From the NCBI RefSeq assembly GCF_014201375.1, contig NZ_JACHDZ010000002.1, forward strand, positions 248,001 through 312,000: a stretch of 64,000 bases of DNA. Reading direction: 5' to 3'. This document shows, in pieces, positions 27,101 through 38,108 of the stretch (its first letter is position 1; each line of letters starts with the position of its first letter). Position numbers and translations under genes: made by a program. The DNA is from Tunturiibacter empetritectus (GTDB taxonomy: Bacteria; Acidobacteriota; Terriglobia; Terriglobales; Acidobacteriaceae). Below the pieces are notes generated by a model. It saw only the letters and a program-made list of their open reading frames with translations. It was not told the DNA's origin and ran no database searches.

Positions 27101-27712
27101 ATGAGCGAACAGCGTCGTCCCCTCGATTCCCCGGTTAATCCATCTGGTTCCTCTCAAAGCGCCCCGATCCCGGCAGGAAGCAGCGACACCATTGGCCGTC
27201 AGCCCGCGATGTTCGAGAGCAAGCCGCCGGAGGGAGGCGGGGTGCCGGTCGCAGCATGGGGAGTGGCGGGGTTGGTCGTGCTGGTGGTGCTCCTCAGCCT
27301 GGTCTTTGTCACGCGCCACAAGTCTCACGCGGCCCTCAACACGATCCAGCCGCTGGCCGCCTACGCCACCGAGCTTCCCCTCTCGCAGCTTGCGATGAGC
27401 GAGTCGACCAGCCTCTCAGGAGGAAAGTCGACCTTCATCGACGGTCATATTCAAAACGCAGGCGGTCAGACCGTCACCGGCGTCACCGTCCAAGTCATCT
27501 TTCGCAACGACGAGGCCATGCCCCCGCAGGTGGAGACGCTGCCGCTATCAGTGGTCCGGATGCGTGAGCCCTACATCGATACCCAGCCCATAAGCGCGGC
27601 TCCCTTGAAGCCGGGCGAGGAGCGGGACTTTCGCCTTATCTTCGAGACAATCCCGACTAACTGGAACACGCAAATGCCCGAGATTCACATTATTAGCGTG
27701 GACGCAAAATAG
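27101..27712 (+). CDS. membrane-anchored protein, DUF2393-like
   Basis: This 203-residue protein has a Ser/Pro-rich cytoplasmic N-terminus, one membrane helix (VAGLVVLVVLLSLVFVT, about residues 54-71) and an outer beta-sandwich domain. Strands such as TFIDGHIQNAGGQTVTGVTVQVIF and LKPGEERDFRLIFETIP resemble FxLYD/DUF2393-type domains. Function unknown. A TATAAA box 15 bases before the ATG could be its -10 element. Confidence 0.6.
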   Translation: MSEQRRPLDSPVNPSGSSQSAPIPAGSSDTIGRQPAMFESKPPEGGGVPVAAWGVAGLVVLVVLLSLVFVTRHKSHAALNTIQPLAAYATELPLSQLAMSESTSLSGGKSTFIDGHIQNAGGQTVTGVTVQVIFRNDEAMPPQVETLPLSVVRMREPYIDTQPISAAPLKPGEERDFRLIFETIPTNWNTQMPEIHIISVDAK

Positions 27713-27863
27713 CCGCTCCCCTGAGAACGAGGCAGGTCATCGGGTAATAGTTACCTGGCAATCTGGAAGATTTTGCGTGAGTCGGTTGTAATCTCCCGTC
27801 AGGCAGAAACTTTCCATTCCCTCCAACCCATTTCCTTTCTGCTGGTTGACACGTTTTAGCAGT

Positions 27864-27880
27864 TTGGCACGCCACCTGCT
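27864..27880 (+). promoter_or_regulatory. sigma-54 (-24/-12) type promoter before the OmpA-like gene
   Basis: TTGGCACG-N4-CTGCT matches the RpoN consensus TTGGCACG-N4-TTGCW with one change, and the GG and GC pairs are exactly 12 bases apart. The predicted start is near 27890, 54 bases before the ATG at 27944. No enhancer-binding protein gene is nearby. Confidence 0.5.
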
Positions 27881-27943
27881 CTAGCCAAGTGCATGTTGAC
27901 GTCTGGAACACAGGCGCAGAGTCAGAACAGGAGAGCAGACCAA

Positions 27944-28867
27944 ATGATGAAATCCGGAAGCACTTTCGGCCTCCCAGCTTTACTCTTAGGCAGTGCATTG
28001 GGTATCTCGGCATTCGCTCAGAGCAGCACCCAGACCAGCACTCCCGCTACGCAGACCAAGGACTCTACAGCAGCCAACTCCACCTCGGGCGCAATCAATC
28101 CCGACGACAAGGCCACCTACGCCACCGGCAAGCCCCTGACCGATCAATCGAAGGAAGGCTTCTGGGGTCACATGAACCCCTTTGCCCGCAAGAAGTGGGT
28201 ATCTCGGCAGACCGCTCCCATCAAGGATCAGGTCAACGAGCTCGATCAGCTTCAGTCCAAGAACGCTAATGACATTAAGGACGTAGATTCCCGTTCGCAG
28301 GCAGGCATCAAGAACGCAATGAGCGCGGCAAATACTGCCGATCAGCATGCTCAGGATGCCGCGAATCGTGCCAACTCCGCCCAGACCCTCGCCGGCAACG
28401 CAAGTAGCCGCACCGACGCTCTTGGCAACACAGTCGGAAATCTTGACCAGTACCAGACCGTCTCGTCGACCTCGGTGAAGTTTGCCTCGGGCCGCACGGC
28501 TCTCGGGCCGACCGGTAAGTCGGACCTAGACAACCTCGCCACCACCCTCGCCAGCGAGAAGGGTTACATCATCGAAGTGCAGGGTTACAGCAGAGCTGGT
28601 GTCCAGACCTCGCAGGCGATGGCTGACTCCGTCGTCCGCTACCTCGTCACCGAGCATCAGGTTCCCGTCTACCGGATCTACAAGACTGGCCTCGGCAAGA
28701 ACACTGCCAAGCCGGCCGATGGCGAGCAGGCAGTCGTGAACGGTGTTCGCGTCACGCTGCTTCACAACAGTCTGGCATCGATGAGTTCCGACTCGGCGTC
28801 CAGCGCAACAGCAACGCCAAAGACCTCCCATGCGGGAGTAAGTTCACCGCAAGAGGTGAATCAGTAG
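27944..28867 (+). CDS. OmpA-like peptidoglycan-associated outer-membrane protein
   Basis: This 307-residue exported protein has a signal peptide (MMKSGSTFGLPALLLGSALGI, cleaved near AFAQ), a Thr/Ser-rich linker and an alanine-rich helical rod (NAMSAANTADQHAQDAANRA). The C-terminal OmpA/MotB domain covers about residues 175-285: VSSTSVKFASGRTAL, IIEVQGYSRAG, then VNGVRVTLL. Such domains bind peptidoglycan and anchor the outer membrane. The start at 27944 has AGGAG ten bases upstream. It is followed by two hairpins and a repeat element. Confidence 0.8.
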   Translation: MMKSGSTFGLPALLLGSALGISAFAQSSTQTSTPATQTKDSTAANSTSGAINPDDKATYATGKPLTDQSKEGFWGHMNPFARKKWVSRQTAPIKDQVNELDQLQSKNANDIKDVDSRSQAGIKNAMSAANTADQHAQDAANRANSAQTLAGNASSRTDALGNTVGNLDQYQTVSSTSVKFASGRTALGPTGKSDLDNLATTLASEKGYIIEVQGYSRAGVQTSQAMADSVVRYLVTEHQVPVYRIYKTGLGKNTAKPADGEQAVVNGVRVTLLHNSLASMSSDSASSATATPKTSHAGVSSPQEVNQ

Positions 28868-28877
28868 CCCTCCCCCA

Positions 28878-28904
28878 GGACGGTGCAGTTAGTCCGCACC
28901 GTCC
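28878..28904 (+). terminator. hairpin after the OmpA-like gene
   Basis: GGACGGTGC (28878-28886) pairs perfectly with GCACCGTCC (28896-28904), 11 bp after the stop codon. There is no T-run, so it may stabilise the 3' end rather than stop transcription by itself. Confidence 0.5.
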
Positions 28905-28978
28905 GCAAGTTTGCCGAGATAGCGACCTAGAGCGCACTCGCAAAAACCTCTCCTAACCAGAGAGAACCAAGGCAGATT

Positions 28979-29007
28979 GGCCCCTCGTTGAGGGGCCGCT
29001 TTTTTTA
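28979..29007 (+). terminator. intrinsic terminator
   Basis: GGCCCCT pairs with AGGGGCC around a short loop and is followed by GC and eight Ts. This is the real terminator of the OmpA-like transcript, just before repeat copy 2. Confidence 0.9.
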
Positions 29008-29017
29008 AGTGATAAAT

Positions 29018-29212
29018 GTCCTGCCGGACGGGCCCACTGCGCGTGGGGCGGGCGTTCGCACGCCTTTTTAGAGCTTCGCGTGGTCCTCCCGTTGGTCGGA
29101 GGGAAAGATTGATTTCGACCAACGGGAGAACCGTCGAGGTTCATCCTGCCAAGACAAGGTATACGCGTCACGAAGTGACCGCCTCCCGCGCAGGGAGCCT
29201 GTCCGGCAGGAC
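29018..29212. repeat. modular palindromic repeat, copy 2 (full element)
   Basis: GTCCTGCCGGACGGGC at the left and its inverse at the right enclose CTCCCGTTGGTCG (29086-29098) and CGACCAACGGGAG (29116-29128). The left arm is the GCGTTCGCACGCC...AAGCTTCGCGTGG type. The right arm is the GTATAC/GTCACGAAGTGAC type (hairpin 29167-29179). It fills the space between the OmpA terminator and the kdsA stop, ending 7 bp from it. Confidence 0.92.
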
Positions 29213-29219
29213 ATCGCCT

Positions 29220-30065
29220 CTACCGAACAGCAGCATGCACAGCCAGCAACTGCTCCAGCACAGCCTTCAAATGCTTCAGATGAAGCGCATTGGCTCCGTC
29301 GGACTTCGCCTCCGCCGGATTGTTATGCACCTCAAGAAAGACACCATCCACCCCAGCAGCGACCGCCGCACGAGCCAGCACCGGGATAAACTCCGGCTGT
29401 CCACCGCTAACGCCGTTGCCCGCAGAGGGCGTCTGAACCGAGTGCGTGCCATCGAAGACCACCGGCGCAAACCCCCGCATCACCGGCAGCGAGCGCATAT
29501 CTACCACCAGATTGTTGTACCCGAAGCTCGCACCGCGTTCCGTTAGCGAGACGCGATCGTTTCCGCTCTCACGAATCTTCTCCACGGCATGCCGCATGTC
29601 CCCCGGCGCGACGAACTGGCCCTTCTTCACGTTGATCGCGCCGCCGGTCTTCTTCGTCGCCTCGGCTGCGGCGATCAGCAGATCTGTCTGACGGCAGAGA
29701 AACGCAGGAATCTGCAGCACATCCACAGCCTCGGCCACGGCTTCGCAGTCGAACGCAGTATGAACGTCGGTCAACACGGGCAGCCCCGTGCTCTCGCCGA
29801 TTGCGCGCAAGATCCGGCAACCCTCCACCAGCCCGGGCCCGCGAAAGCTCTTGATCGAGGTGCGATTGGCCTTATCGTAGCTGGCCTTGAAGATGTAAGG
29901 AACGCCGAGGTCGGAGACGATGCGCTGGATCGCGTCGGCCATCATACGTGCATGGCTCTCGGACTCGATGACACACGGTCCGGCGATGAGAAAAAGCTTG
30001 CCCCGGCCAACCGGGACCTGATGGGCTACACTGCCGATGTCGAAGGAATGAGTCACATCGTTCAT
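29220..30065 (-). CDS. kdsA: 3-deoxy-8-phosphooctulonate synthase
   Basis: This 281-residue enzyme condenses phosphoenolpyruvate with arabinose 5-phosphate to give KDO 8-phosphate for lipopolysaccharide. Family motifs are FLIAGPCVIES, IFKASYDKANRTS, GLPVLTDVH, QIPAFLCRQTDLL, NVKKGQFVAP, LTERGASFGYNNLVVDMR, VFDGTHSVQ and the C-terminal FLEVHNNP. KDO synthesis indicates a Gram-negative envelope. No other LPS gene is adjacent. Confidence 0.97.
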   Translation of the reverse strand: MNDVTHSFDIGSVAHQVPVGRGKLFLIAGPCVIESESHARMMADAIQRIVSDLGVPYIFKASYDKANRTSIKSFRGPGLVEGCRILRAIGESTGLPVLTDVHTAFDCEAVAEAVDVLQIPAFLCRQTDLLIAAAEATKKTGGAINVKKGQFVAPGDMRHAVEKIRESGNDRVSLTERGASFGYNNLVVDMRSLPVMRGFAPVVFDGTHSVQTPSAGNGVSGGQPEFIPVLARAAVAAGVDGVFLEVHNNPAEAKSDGANALHLKHLKAVLEQLLAVHAAVR

Positions 30066-30111
30066 TTGACCATAGCCCGCGACCCCGCGTCTGTGCCTGA
30101 GATCGTGTCGC

Positions 30112-30570
30112 TTAATTCTTCAGCGACCGTCCCAGCCCGGAGAGCACCAGCGTCATGAACGAAAGTCCGCGGCGGCTGTCTTCGCTCGTAGCCCGCCTGG
30201 CAAGCTGCAACAGGCTCGGTGCCTCTCGCTCCGCTTGATGCTCCTTGGTCGCATGCGCCATTGCCTTCGAGAGCTGATCAAGCACCTCTGGATCGAGTTC
30301 GGTCAGGATCTTCGCGGCGGTCAGCAGATTACGGATCGCCGCGATCCCCTCAGGCTGCGCCGCATACTTTGACAACGTGTTGAAGATCGTATCTTTCGCA
30401 CCGATCGCGCCGTGCAGCAGGCTCAGCAGGCCCTTCCGGTGCGCCTCTTCGAGCACATCGTAAGCCAGCAGGAGCGCCTCCGCATGTTCCTCTGGAGCCT
30501 TCTCAAGCTTGCGTGCAAGATCCGCCTTGAAGTCGACAGTAATCGGTTTGAAAGCAATTGGCTTGGCCAT
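30112..30570 (-). CDS. DUF1641 protein, formate dehydrogenase partner
   Basis: This 152-residue helical soluble protein is of the DUF1641 type, with a middle stretch LLHGAIGAKDTIFNTLSKYAAQPEGI and a C-terminal SRRGLSFMTLVLSGLGRSL. DUF1641 genes are known to accompany molybdopterin formate dehydrogenase genes, as here: it lies 45 bp downstream of fdhA on the same strand. Its biochemical role is not established; it may be an accessory or assembly subunit. Confidence 0.85.
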   Translation of the reverse strand: MAKPIAFKPITVDFKADLARKLEKAPEEHAEALLLAYDVLEEAHRKGLLSLLHGAIGAKDTIFNTLSKYAAQPEGIAAIRNLLTAAKILTELDPEVLDQLSKAMAHATKEHQAEREAPSLLQLARRATSEDSRRGLSFMTLVLSGLGRSLKN

Positions 30571-30615
30571 AACAACTCCTGAAAGTTGAAAAACAACTCC
30601 TGAAAACGAAAGAAA

Positions 30616-33600
30616 TTAGACGGTAGTAGACGCAATCTGAACGAGTTTGTCGGCAGCCGCTGTTCCCGGCAGATGGTAGTCCTTGCGCGCCCACTTGCGT
30701 TCAATCTCGAGACCGGGCTGCGGCGTACGCGTGCCATAACGGAAGTTCCGGCGCGGCAAAGGATTCTCCCCCTGCTCCGGCAGCACCGTCATGCTCGCAG
30801 CTGTCTCCTTGAACGCAGGCGTATGCGTCGCGCGATCAGTAAAACTGCTGGTCAACCTGTTTACCGGCTCCTCCACCGAGTTCAACGTCATGTAAAGCTG
30901 CTTGCCCTTCACGCGCTCCGACACCAGCACCTGCACCCGCGCTTTGCCATGGGGCGAAGTTATCTGCACATAGCGGCCCGTAGTCACGCCGCGCTCTGCT
31001 GCCAGCTCCGGCGATACCTCAATCCAGCTGTTCGGCGTAATCTCCTTGATCCCCGGCGTGCGGTAGGTCATGCTGCCCTGCTCAAAATGCTCCAGCAAGC
31101 GGCCATTGTTGAGGTGCAGATCGTAGATCGAGCTCGTCTCCTCCGAGGGCGGAATGTACTCGATCGGATAAAACCGCGCCTTGCCATCAGGGAAGGGGAA
31201 GCCCTCCGTAAACAACAGCGGTGAGTCGGTTCCGTCCGCATGCACCGGCCACTGCAGGCTGTCGAAGCCCTCCAGCCGCGTATAGCTTACGCCTGCAAAC
31301 AGCGGAGTCAGCCGCGCCACCTCATCCATAATCTCGGAGGGATGCGTGTACTTCCAATTCCCGCCCATTCGATTGGCGATCAGCTGAATAATCTCCCAGT
31401 CGGCCTTCGACTCTCCCAGCGGATCCATCGCCTTGTAGATGCGTTGAATGCGACGCTCCGTGCTGGTGAAGGTTCCGTCTCTCTCGAGCGAAGCCGCCGC
31501 GGGAAGCACGAGGTCGGCATACCGGCAGGTCTCCGAAAAATTGATGTCTTGCACGATAAAGAACTCGAGCTTCTCAAGCGCACTGGCAACGTAGTTCGCG
31601 TTCGAGTCCGAGGTGATTGTATCCTCGCCCTTGATATACAGCGCCTTCAACGTACCAGCCAGAATCGCCTCCACCATCTGGTGATTGTCTTTTCCCGTCG
31701 TCGTCGGCAGCGTAACACCCCAGTCGGCCTCGAACTTCGCGCGAACCTCCGGGTCATCCACCTTCTGATAGCCGCTGAAGACATTCGGCATCGAGCCGTA
31801 GTCGCTGGCTCCCTGCACATTATTGTGGCCGCGCAAGGGATAAGCACCCGCCCCAGGCCGCATGTAGTTCCCGGTCACCAGCAGCAGATTCGAGAGCGCC
31901 GTCGCCGTATCCGACCCGCCGCAATGCTGCGTCACACCCATCGCAAACAGGATGCAGGTGCCGTCTGCCGCCGCAATCTCATGCGCTACGGTGGTCAGCG
32001 TGGCAGCAGGAACACCGGTAATCTTTTCGGCATACTCCAGCGTGAACGGCTCAAGCGACTTCTTGAACTCGTCGAAGTGATTCACCCACTTGTTGACGAA
32101 GTCCATCTTCGCCAGGCCGCTGTCGATGATGTACTTCGACACCGCACACATCCATACAGCGTCGGTCGAAGGGTTCGGACGAAAGAAGATGTCGGCGCGT
32201 TCGGCCATCTCATGCTTGCGCAGGTCGGCGACGATCAGTCGCTGCCCGCGATGTTTATGCGAGCGCTTGATACGCGTACAAAGCACGGGATGATTCTCCG
32301 CAGGATTAGCCCCAACGATTACCACCAGGCCGGCCTTCTCGATATCTGCAATCGAGCCCGAGTCGCCGCCATACCCCACAGTGCGCTGCAGTCCCATCGT
32401 CGCGGGATTCTGGCAGTAGCGCGCACAGTTGTCGACGTTGTTGGTCCCAATCACCGCGCGAGCCAGCTTCTGCATCACAAAGCTCTCTTCATTGGTGCAC
32501 TTTGAAGAAGCAATAAAAGCCAGCGCGTCCGGCCCATGTTCGTTCTTGATCCGTTTGAAGGTGTGCTCAATGATGTCGAGCGCCTCGCTCCACTCGATCT
32601 CGCGAAAGCCTTCCCCATCGCGCAGCAGCGGCTTCACCAGCCGATCGTCCGCGTTGATATGGCCCCACGCAAATTTACCTTTGATACAGGTCGAGATGCC
32701 ATTTGCAGGTCCATGCGTGGGTTCGATCTTTAGAATGTGACGCTCTTTGGTCCACACCTCGAAGCTGCATCCCACCGCGCAATACGTACACACTGTCTTG
32801 GTGCGCTTGGTGCGCTCGTTGCGCATCTCCGACTCCATCTCAGAGAGCGAAAGGATTGGCCCATATCCAATCGGCGGCTCGACACCCTTCACCACATCAA
32901 TCATGTTGTTCAGCGTCGCCGCCGGCAGGTCGGTCAGGTAACCCGCCTCGCCCAGCATCGACTTCTCCATCAGCGCGTTGCATGGGCAAACCGTGACGCA
33001 GTGCCCGCACGAGACGCAGCTCGAGCCCTCAATCTGCGTTCCGCCATCCCACAGCACCCGCGGATGTTCGCTCTCCCAATCGATCGTTAACGTCTCATTC
33101 ACCTGGACGTTCTGGCACGACTCCACGCAGCGCCCGCACAGAATGCACTGGTCCGGATCGTAGCGGTAGAACGGATTCGACATATCCTTCTCATACGGCT
33201 TCCGCTTGTACTCACGGTGCTGATGCTTCACATCGAGAACGGCCGTCGTATTGTGGATCGTGCAGTTCTGATTGTTGTTGTCGCACACCGTGCAGTACAG
33301 CATGTGGTTCTCGAGGATGCGGTCGAAGGCCTCGCGCTGCGCAATGTCGACGGTCTCACCAGCGGTCTCCACATTCATTCCTGCGGCCACTCTGGTCGAG
33401 CATGCCCGCGCCAACTCACCGTTTACCTTCACCAGGCAGGTGTCGCAGCTCTCGATAGGACCCATCTGCTTCAAGTAACAAACCTGCGGCACGGGCTTCT
33501 GCGCATTTACCGCAGTGCGCCGATTCAGCAAGTCGATCAGCAGCTCCCCGGACCGGCCAGGCACCTGCAGTCCATCAATGGTCAACTGTGTATTCGGAGT

Positions 33601-33642
33601 ATGCTCGGCGGGGGTATTCAGCAGCGATTTCGTAGTAGCCAT
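30616..33642 (-). CDS. fdhA: molybdopterin formate dehydrogenase, alpha subunit
   Basis: This 1008-residue cytoplasmic oxidoreductase has, in order, a 2Fe-2S domain (Cys 55, 66, 69, 81), a NuoG-like His-Cys cluster (His113, Cys117, 120, 127) and two 4Fe-4S ferredoxin motifs (CILCGRC, CVSCGHC). The bis-MGD catalytic domain follows with its own cluster (CTYCAVGC, CIKG). The presumed Mo ligand is Cys410 in CARYCQNP, encoded by TGC and not by a selenocysteine TGA. The residue after it is Gln, where classical enzymes have His. Domain order fits NAD-linked formate dehydrogenases paired with DUF1641. The start at 33642 follows a 160-bp gap that probably holds the promoter. Confidence 0.88.
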   Translation of the reverse strand: MATTKSLLNTPAEHTPNTQLTIDGLQVPGRSGELLIDLLNRRTAVNAQKPVPQVCYLKQMGPIESCDTCLVKVNGELARACSTRVAAGMNVETAGETVDIAQREAFDRILENHMLYCTVCDNNNQNCTIHNTTAVLDVKHQHREYKRKPYEKDMSNPFYRYDPDQCILCGRCVESCQNVQVNETLTIDWESEHPRVLWDGGTQIEGSSCVSCGHCVTVCPCNALMEKSMLGEAGYLTDLPAATLNNMIDVVKGVEPPIGYGPILSLSEMESEMRNERTKRTKTVCTYCAVGCSFEVWTKERHILKIEPTHGPANGISTCIKGKFAWGHINADDRLVKPLLRDGEGFREIEWSEALDIIEHTFKRIKNEHGPDALAFIASSKCTNEESFVMQKLARAVIGTNNVDNCARYCQNPATMGLQRTVGYGGDSGSIADIEKAGLVVIVGANPAENHPVLCTRIKRSHKHRGQRLIVADLRKHEMAERADIFFRPNPSTDAVWMCAVSKYIIDSGLAKMDFVNKWVNHFDEFKKSLEPFTLEYAEKITGVPAATLTTVAHEIAAADGTCILFAMGVTQHCGGSDTATALSNLLLVTGNYMRPGAGAYPLRGHNNVQGASDYGSMPNVFSGYQKVDDPEVRAKFEADWGVTLPTTTGKDNHQMVEAILAGTLKALYIKGEDTITSDSNANYVASALEKLEFFIVQDINFSETCRYADLVLPAAASLERDGTFTSTERRIQRIYKAMDPLGESKADWEIIQLIANRMGGNWKYTHPSEIMDEVARLTPLFAGVSYTRLEGFDSLQWPVHADGTDSPLLFTEGFPFPDGKARFYPIEYIPPSEETSSIYDLHLNNGRLLEHFEQGSMTYRTPGIKEITPNSWIEVSPELAAERGVTTGRYVQITSPHGKARVQVLVSERVKGKQLYMTLNSVEEPVNRLTSSFTDRATHTPAFKETAASMTVLPEQGENPLPRRNFRYGTRTPQPGLEIERKWARKDYHLPGTAAADKLVQIASTTV

Positions 33643-33803
33643 AAGCCCTCTAGGTTGCGAAGCAGAAGAACAGGCACCTCTCCCGTCCGGCCACTCCGTC
33701 TCTCTCCACATTACACCCAACGCACACCGACAAAATTGTGACAAAAAGTGCACCCGGCAAACGGTTTTGGAGCATCCAAAGTTCTTCACGATCGACATAC
33801 TAG

Positions 33804-35192
33804 CTAGCCATCGCCCGGTTCTCCCCACCGCTCCCTCACCAACACCAGCCCCTCTTCGGTGGTTGTCACCGCGCCCTCAAGTTGAGCATCCTCCGCAGCC
33901 TCCAGCATCTCCTTGAACTGCGGACTCGGACGATATCCCGCAGCGATCAGATCCCGCCCCGTCACCAGCAGCTTCGGCCGTATCTCTTCGACCGGTACAG
34001 CTTCATACCGCTCCCGTGCAAACTCATACAGCCGCAGATCGCCATGCGCCGACATGCAGTCCATCCAATGCAGCCTAAGGTGTTCATCGAACTTCGGCAG
34101 CCGAAGGAACCGCTTCAGTGTCGACTCGCGCATCTGCAAAATGTCACCAAAACGCATATGATTCTTCACCAGCGCAACGATCTGTTCGGTCTCCTCATTC
34201 GAAAAACGCAGCCGCGCGAGAATCGCCTCAGCGATGCGCACTCCCACCTCAACATGCCCATCGAAGCGAATGCGGTCGCCAGGCTTCTTCGCGTCAGGCG
34301 GGCGAAATGTAGCCGGCTTGCCGATATCGTGTAGCAGCGCACCCCATGCCAGAGTAGGTGATACACCGGGTTGCAGCTTCTCGAGCAGAAGCAGCGTGTG
34401 CACCCACACATCGCCCTCCGGATGGAACTGTGGCGGCTGCTCCACTCCGCGCATCTTCACAGCCTCGGGCAGGATGTGCTGCAACAACCCGAATTCATAC
34501 AACATCTCGAACGCCCGCCGCGCATGTCCCTCCGTCAACATCAACGTCAACTCATCGCGAATCCGTTCCAGGCTGACCTGCGTAATCTCCGTTGCAAGTT
34601 CTTTGATTGCCCCAGCTGTCACCGAGTCAACTTCGAACTCCAGCCGAGCCGCAAACCGCACCGCCCGCAGCATCCGCAGCTTGTCTTCGGTAAACCGCTC
34701 CTTCGCGACGCCAATCGTCCGCACCCGATGCTTCGTCAGATCCTCGCGCCCACCAACGAAATCTAGAATCGCCTCTTCGCCAGACCCCGCCAGTGGATCG
34801 AACAACATTCCATTGATCGTGAAGTCGCGCCGCTGCACATCCTCATGCGGATCGGTCGAAAATCTCACGGCATCAGGCCTTCTCCCGTCGCTGTAGGCTC
34901 CATCATGCCGAAATGTAGCGACTTCGGTAGCAATCTCCCCACCGTCTTCATCCGGCGCGCAAACCAGCACCACTCCAAAGTGCGCCCCCACCGAATAGGT
35001 CTTCGCAAACGTTCCCATCACTACATCCGGCGTCGCGCTGGTCGCCACATCGAAGTCCTTCGCCTCAACTCCAAGCAGCAGATCGCGCACACATCCGCCA
35101 GCAAAGTAGGCTGTATACCCCGCCGTTCGCAGAGCTACCACGATCTCTCGCGCCGCCCGGTACCTCGCGTTCTCGCCCCAAAGCTCGCTCAT
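33804..35192 (-). CDS. cca: CCA tRNA nucleotidyltransferase / poly(A) polymerase family
   Basis: This 462-residue class II nucleotidyltransferase has [10 protein letters not shown], the DxD metal motif in DFDVATSA, the RRDFTINGM motif, and the RNA-binding helices ([18 protein letters not shown]). A C-terminal HD domain (LLHDIGKP, then NHMRFGD) is present. It should add or repair the CCA end of tRNA; the HD domain would give phosphodiesterase activity. The tsaD gene starts 20 bp away on the other strand. Confidence 0.9.
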   Translation of the reverse strand: MSELWGENARYRAAREIVVALRTAGYTAYFAGGCVRDLLLGVEAKDFDVATSATPDVVMGTFAKTYSVGAHFGVVLVCAPDEDGGEIATEVATFRHDGAYSDGRRPDAVRFSTDPHEDVQRRDFTINGMLFDPLAGSGEEAILDFVGGREDLTKHRVRTIGVAKERFTEDKLRMLRAVRFAARLEFEVDSVTAGAIKELATEITQVSLERIRDELTLMLTEGHARRAFEMLYEFGLLQHILPEAVKMRGVEQPPQFHPEGDVWVHTLLLLEKLQPGVSPTLAWGALLHDIGKPATFRPPDAKKPGDRIRFDGHVEVGVRIAEAILARLRFSNEETEQIVALVKNHMRFGDILQMRESTLKRFLRLPKFDEHLRLHWMDCMSAHGDLRLYEFARERYEAVPVEEIRPKLLVTGRDLIAAGYRPSPQFKEMLEAAEDAQLEGAVTTTEEGLVLVRERWGEPGDG

Positions 35193-35212
35193 GCTTCCCC
35201 TATGATAGAGAG

Positions 35213-36472
35213 ATGCGCGAAAGTCCCCAAAGCGGCGAGAGGAATAGCCAAACGACGGGCGAAACGACCGGCCTCGGCACGGGTCTTATCCTCGGTATCG
35301 AAAGCTCCTGCGACGAGACCGCGGCCGCCGTCGTCCGCGCAGGCAGCGAAGCCCTCTCAAACGTTGTCGCCTCTCAGATGTCGCTCCATGCCAACTACGG
35401 CGGTGTCGTTCCCGAACTAGCCTCCCGCGAGCACTTGCGCAACATCGTCCCCGTCGTCCGCGAGGCCATGTCCCGCGCCAGCGCTGTTGCCGGACACCCC
35501 ATCACCTTCGCCGACCTCGACGCCGTAGCCATCACCGCAGGCCCAGGCCTAGCCGGAGCGCTCCTCGTCGGCATCACCTACGCGAAGGCGCTCACCTTCG
35601 GCCTCGACAAGCCGCTCATCTCCGTCAACCACCTCGAAGGCCACATCCACGCCGTTCTCATGGAGACGCGTCAGCGAAGCGAACTCCCCATGGAACTCCC
35701 TTTACTCGCGCTTGTCGTCTCCGGTGGCCACACTCACCTCTACCTCGCCACCCACGAGCAGGGAAGCGAGACAATATGGACCTACCGCAACGTAGGCCGC
35801 ACGGTCGACGACGCCGCCGGCGAAGCTTACGACAAGGTCGCCAAGCTCCTCGGCCTGGGCTACCCCGGCGGCCCCTGGATCGACGCCCTCGCCCCTCACG
35901 GCAACCCCCGCGCCGTCCCCTTCATCTTCGCTGAGATCAAACATCGCGCCCCCCGCCCCGGAGTCACCAACAAGAAAGCCCCCGCCAACACCGCAGGCCC
36001 GCACTTCGACTTCTCCTTCAGCGGCATCAAAACCGCAGTTCTCCGCTACGTTGAAACCCACCACATGCGCGACAGCATCGAAGCCCGTCGCATCGCCCTC
36101 GCAGCCGATCCCACGCTCACCCCGAAGTCCGCAGCAGCCGTAAAGCTCTGCGACCAGCAGACCCTCGACCTGATCGCTTCCTTCCAATATGCCGTCGTCG
36201 GCAATCTCCAACGCCAGACCTTCGCCGCCGCCGCAGCCCTTGGCGCGCACAGCATCGTCGTCTCCGGTGGAGTCGCCGCCAACAGCGAACTACGCCGTCG
36301 TCTCCAGGCCGAAGCCGACCGCCGCAACCTCACCATCGCCTTCCCGTCCTTAGCCCTCTCCACCGACAACGCCGCTATGATCGCCGCCGCCGCCTGGCCA
36401 AAGCTCCTCGCTCGGGACTTCGCCTCCGAAGACCTCGGCGCAGCCCCCCAGCTCCGCCTCGGCCAGCAGTAA
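35213..36472 (+). CDS. tsaD: tRNA threonylcarbamoyladenosine biosynthesis protein TsaD
   Basis: This 419-residue protein transfers threonylcarbamoyl to A37 of ANN-decoding tRNAs. Motifs are [24 protein letters not shown] with the metal-binding histidines, [32 protein letters not shown] and [13 protein letters not shown]. An N-terminal extension of about 23 polar residues and an internal Pro/Lys loop ([17 protein letters not shown]) make it longer than the E. coli protein. ATG at 35213 follows a GAGAG. Confidence 0.97.
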   Translation: MRESPQSGERNSQTTGETTGLGTGLILGIESSCDETAAAVVRAGSEALSNVVASQMSLHANYGGVVPELASREHLRNIVPVVREAMSRASAVAGHPITFADLDAVAITAGPGLAGALLVGITYAKALTFGLDKPLISVNHLEGHIHAVLMETRQRSELPMELPLLALVVSGGHTHLYLATHEQGSETIWTYRNVGRTVDDAAGEAYDKVAKLLGLGYPGGPWIDALAPHGNPRAVPFIFAEIKHRAPRPGVTNKKAPANTAGPHFDFSFSGIKTAVLRYVETHHMRDSIEARRIALAADPTLTPKSAAAVKLCDQQTLDLIASFQYAVVGNLQRQTFAAAAALGAHSIVVSGGVAANSELRRRLQAEADRRNLTIAFPSLALSTDNAAMIAAAAWPKLLARDFASEDLGAAPQLRLGQQ

Positions 36473-36583
36473 CCCCACCCGGCACAATTTGCCCCGCGAT
36501 ATCAGCTAAAATCATCAGGGAATCTCAAGCGAGAGCAGTCTGCACCGCGCCACGCGCCGGCTGCGGCAGGATACTAGAGCAAC

Positions 36584-38065
<1,482 letters not shown>

Positions 38066-38108
38066 AGCCCACTATCAAAGAGTTCCGGCGCTGCCGAGGC
38101 TACATGGT

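Noticed and set aside
32390..32440. Possible selenocysteine codon at the formate dehydrogenase active site
   Set aside because: The codon is TGC (Cys) and the frame is open without a TGA.
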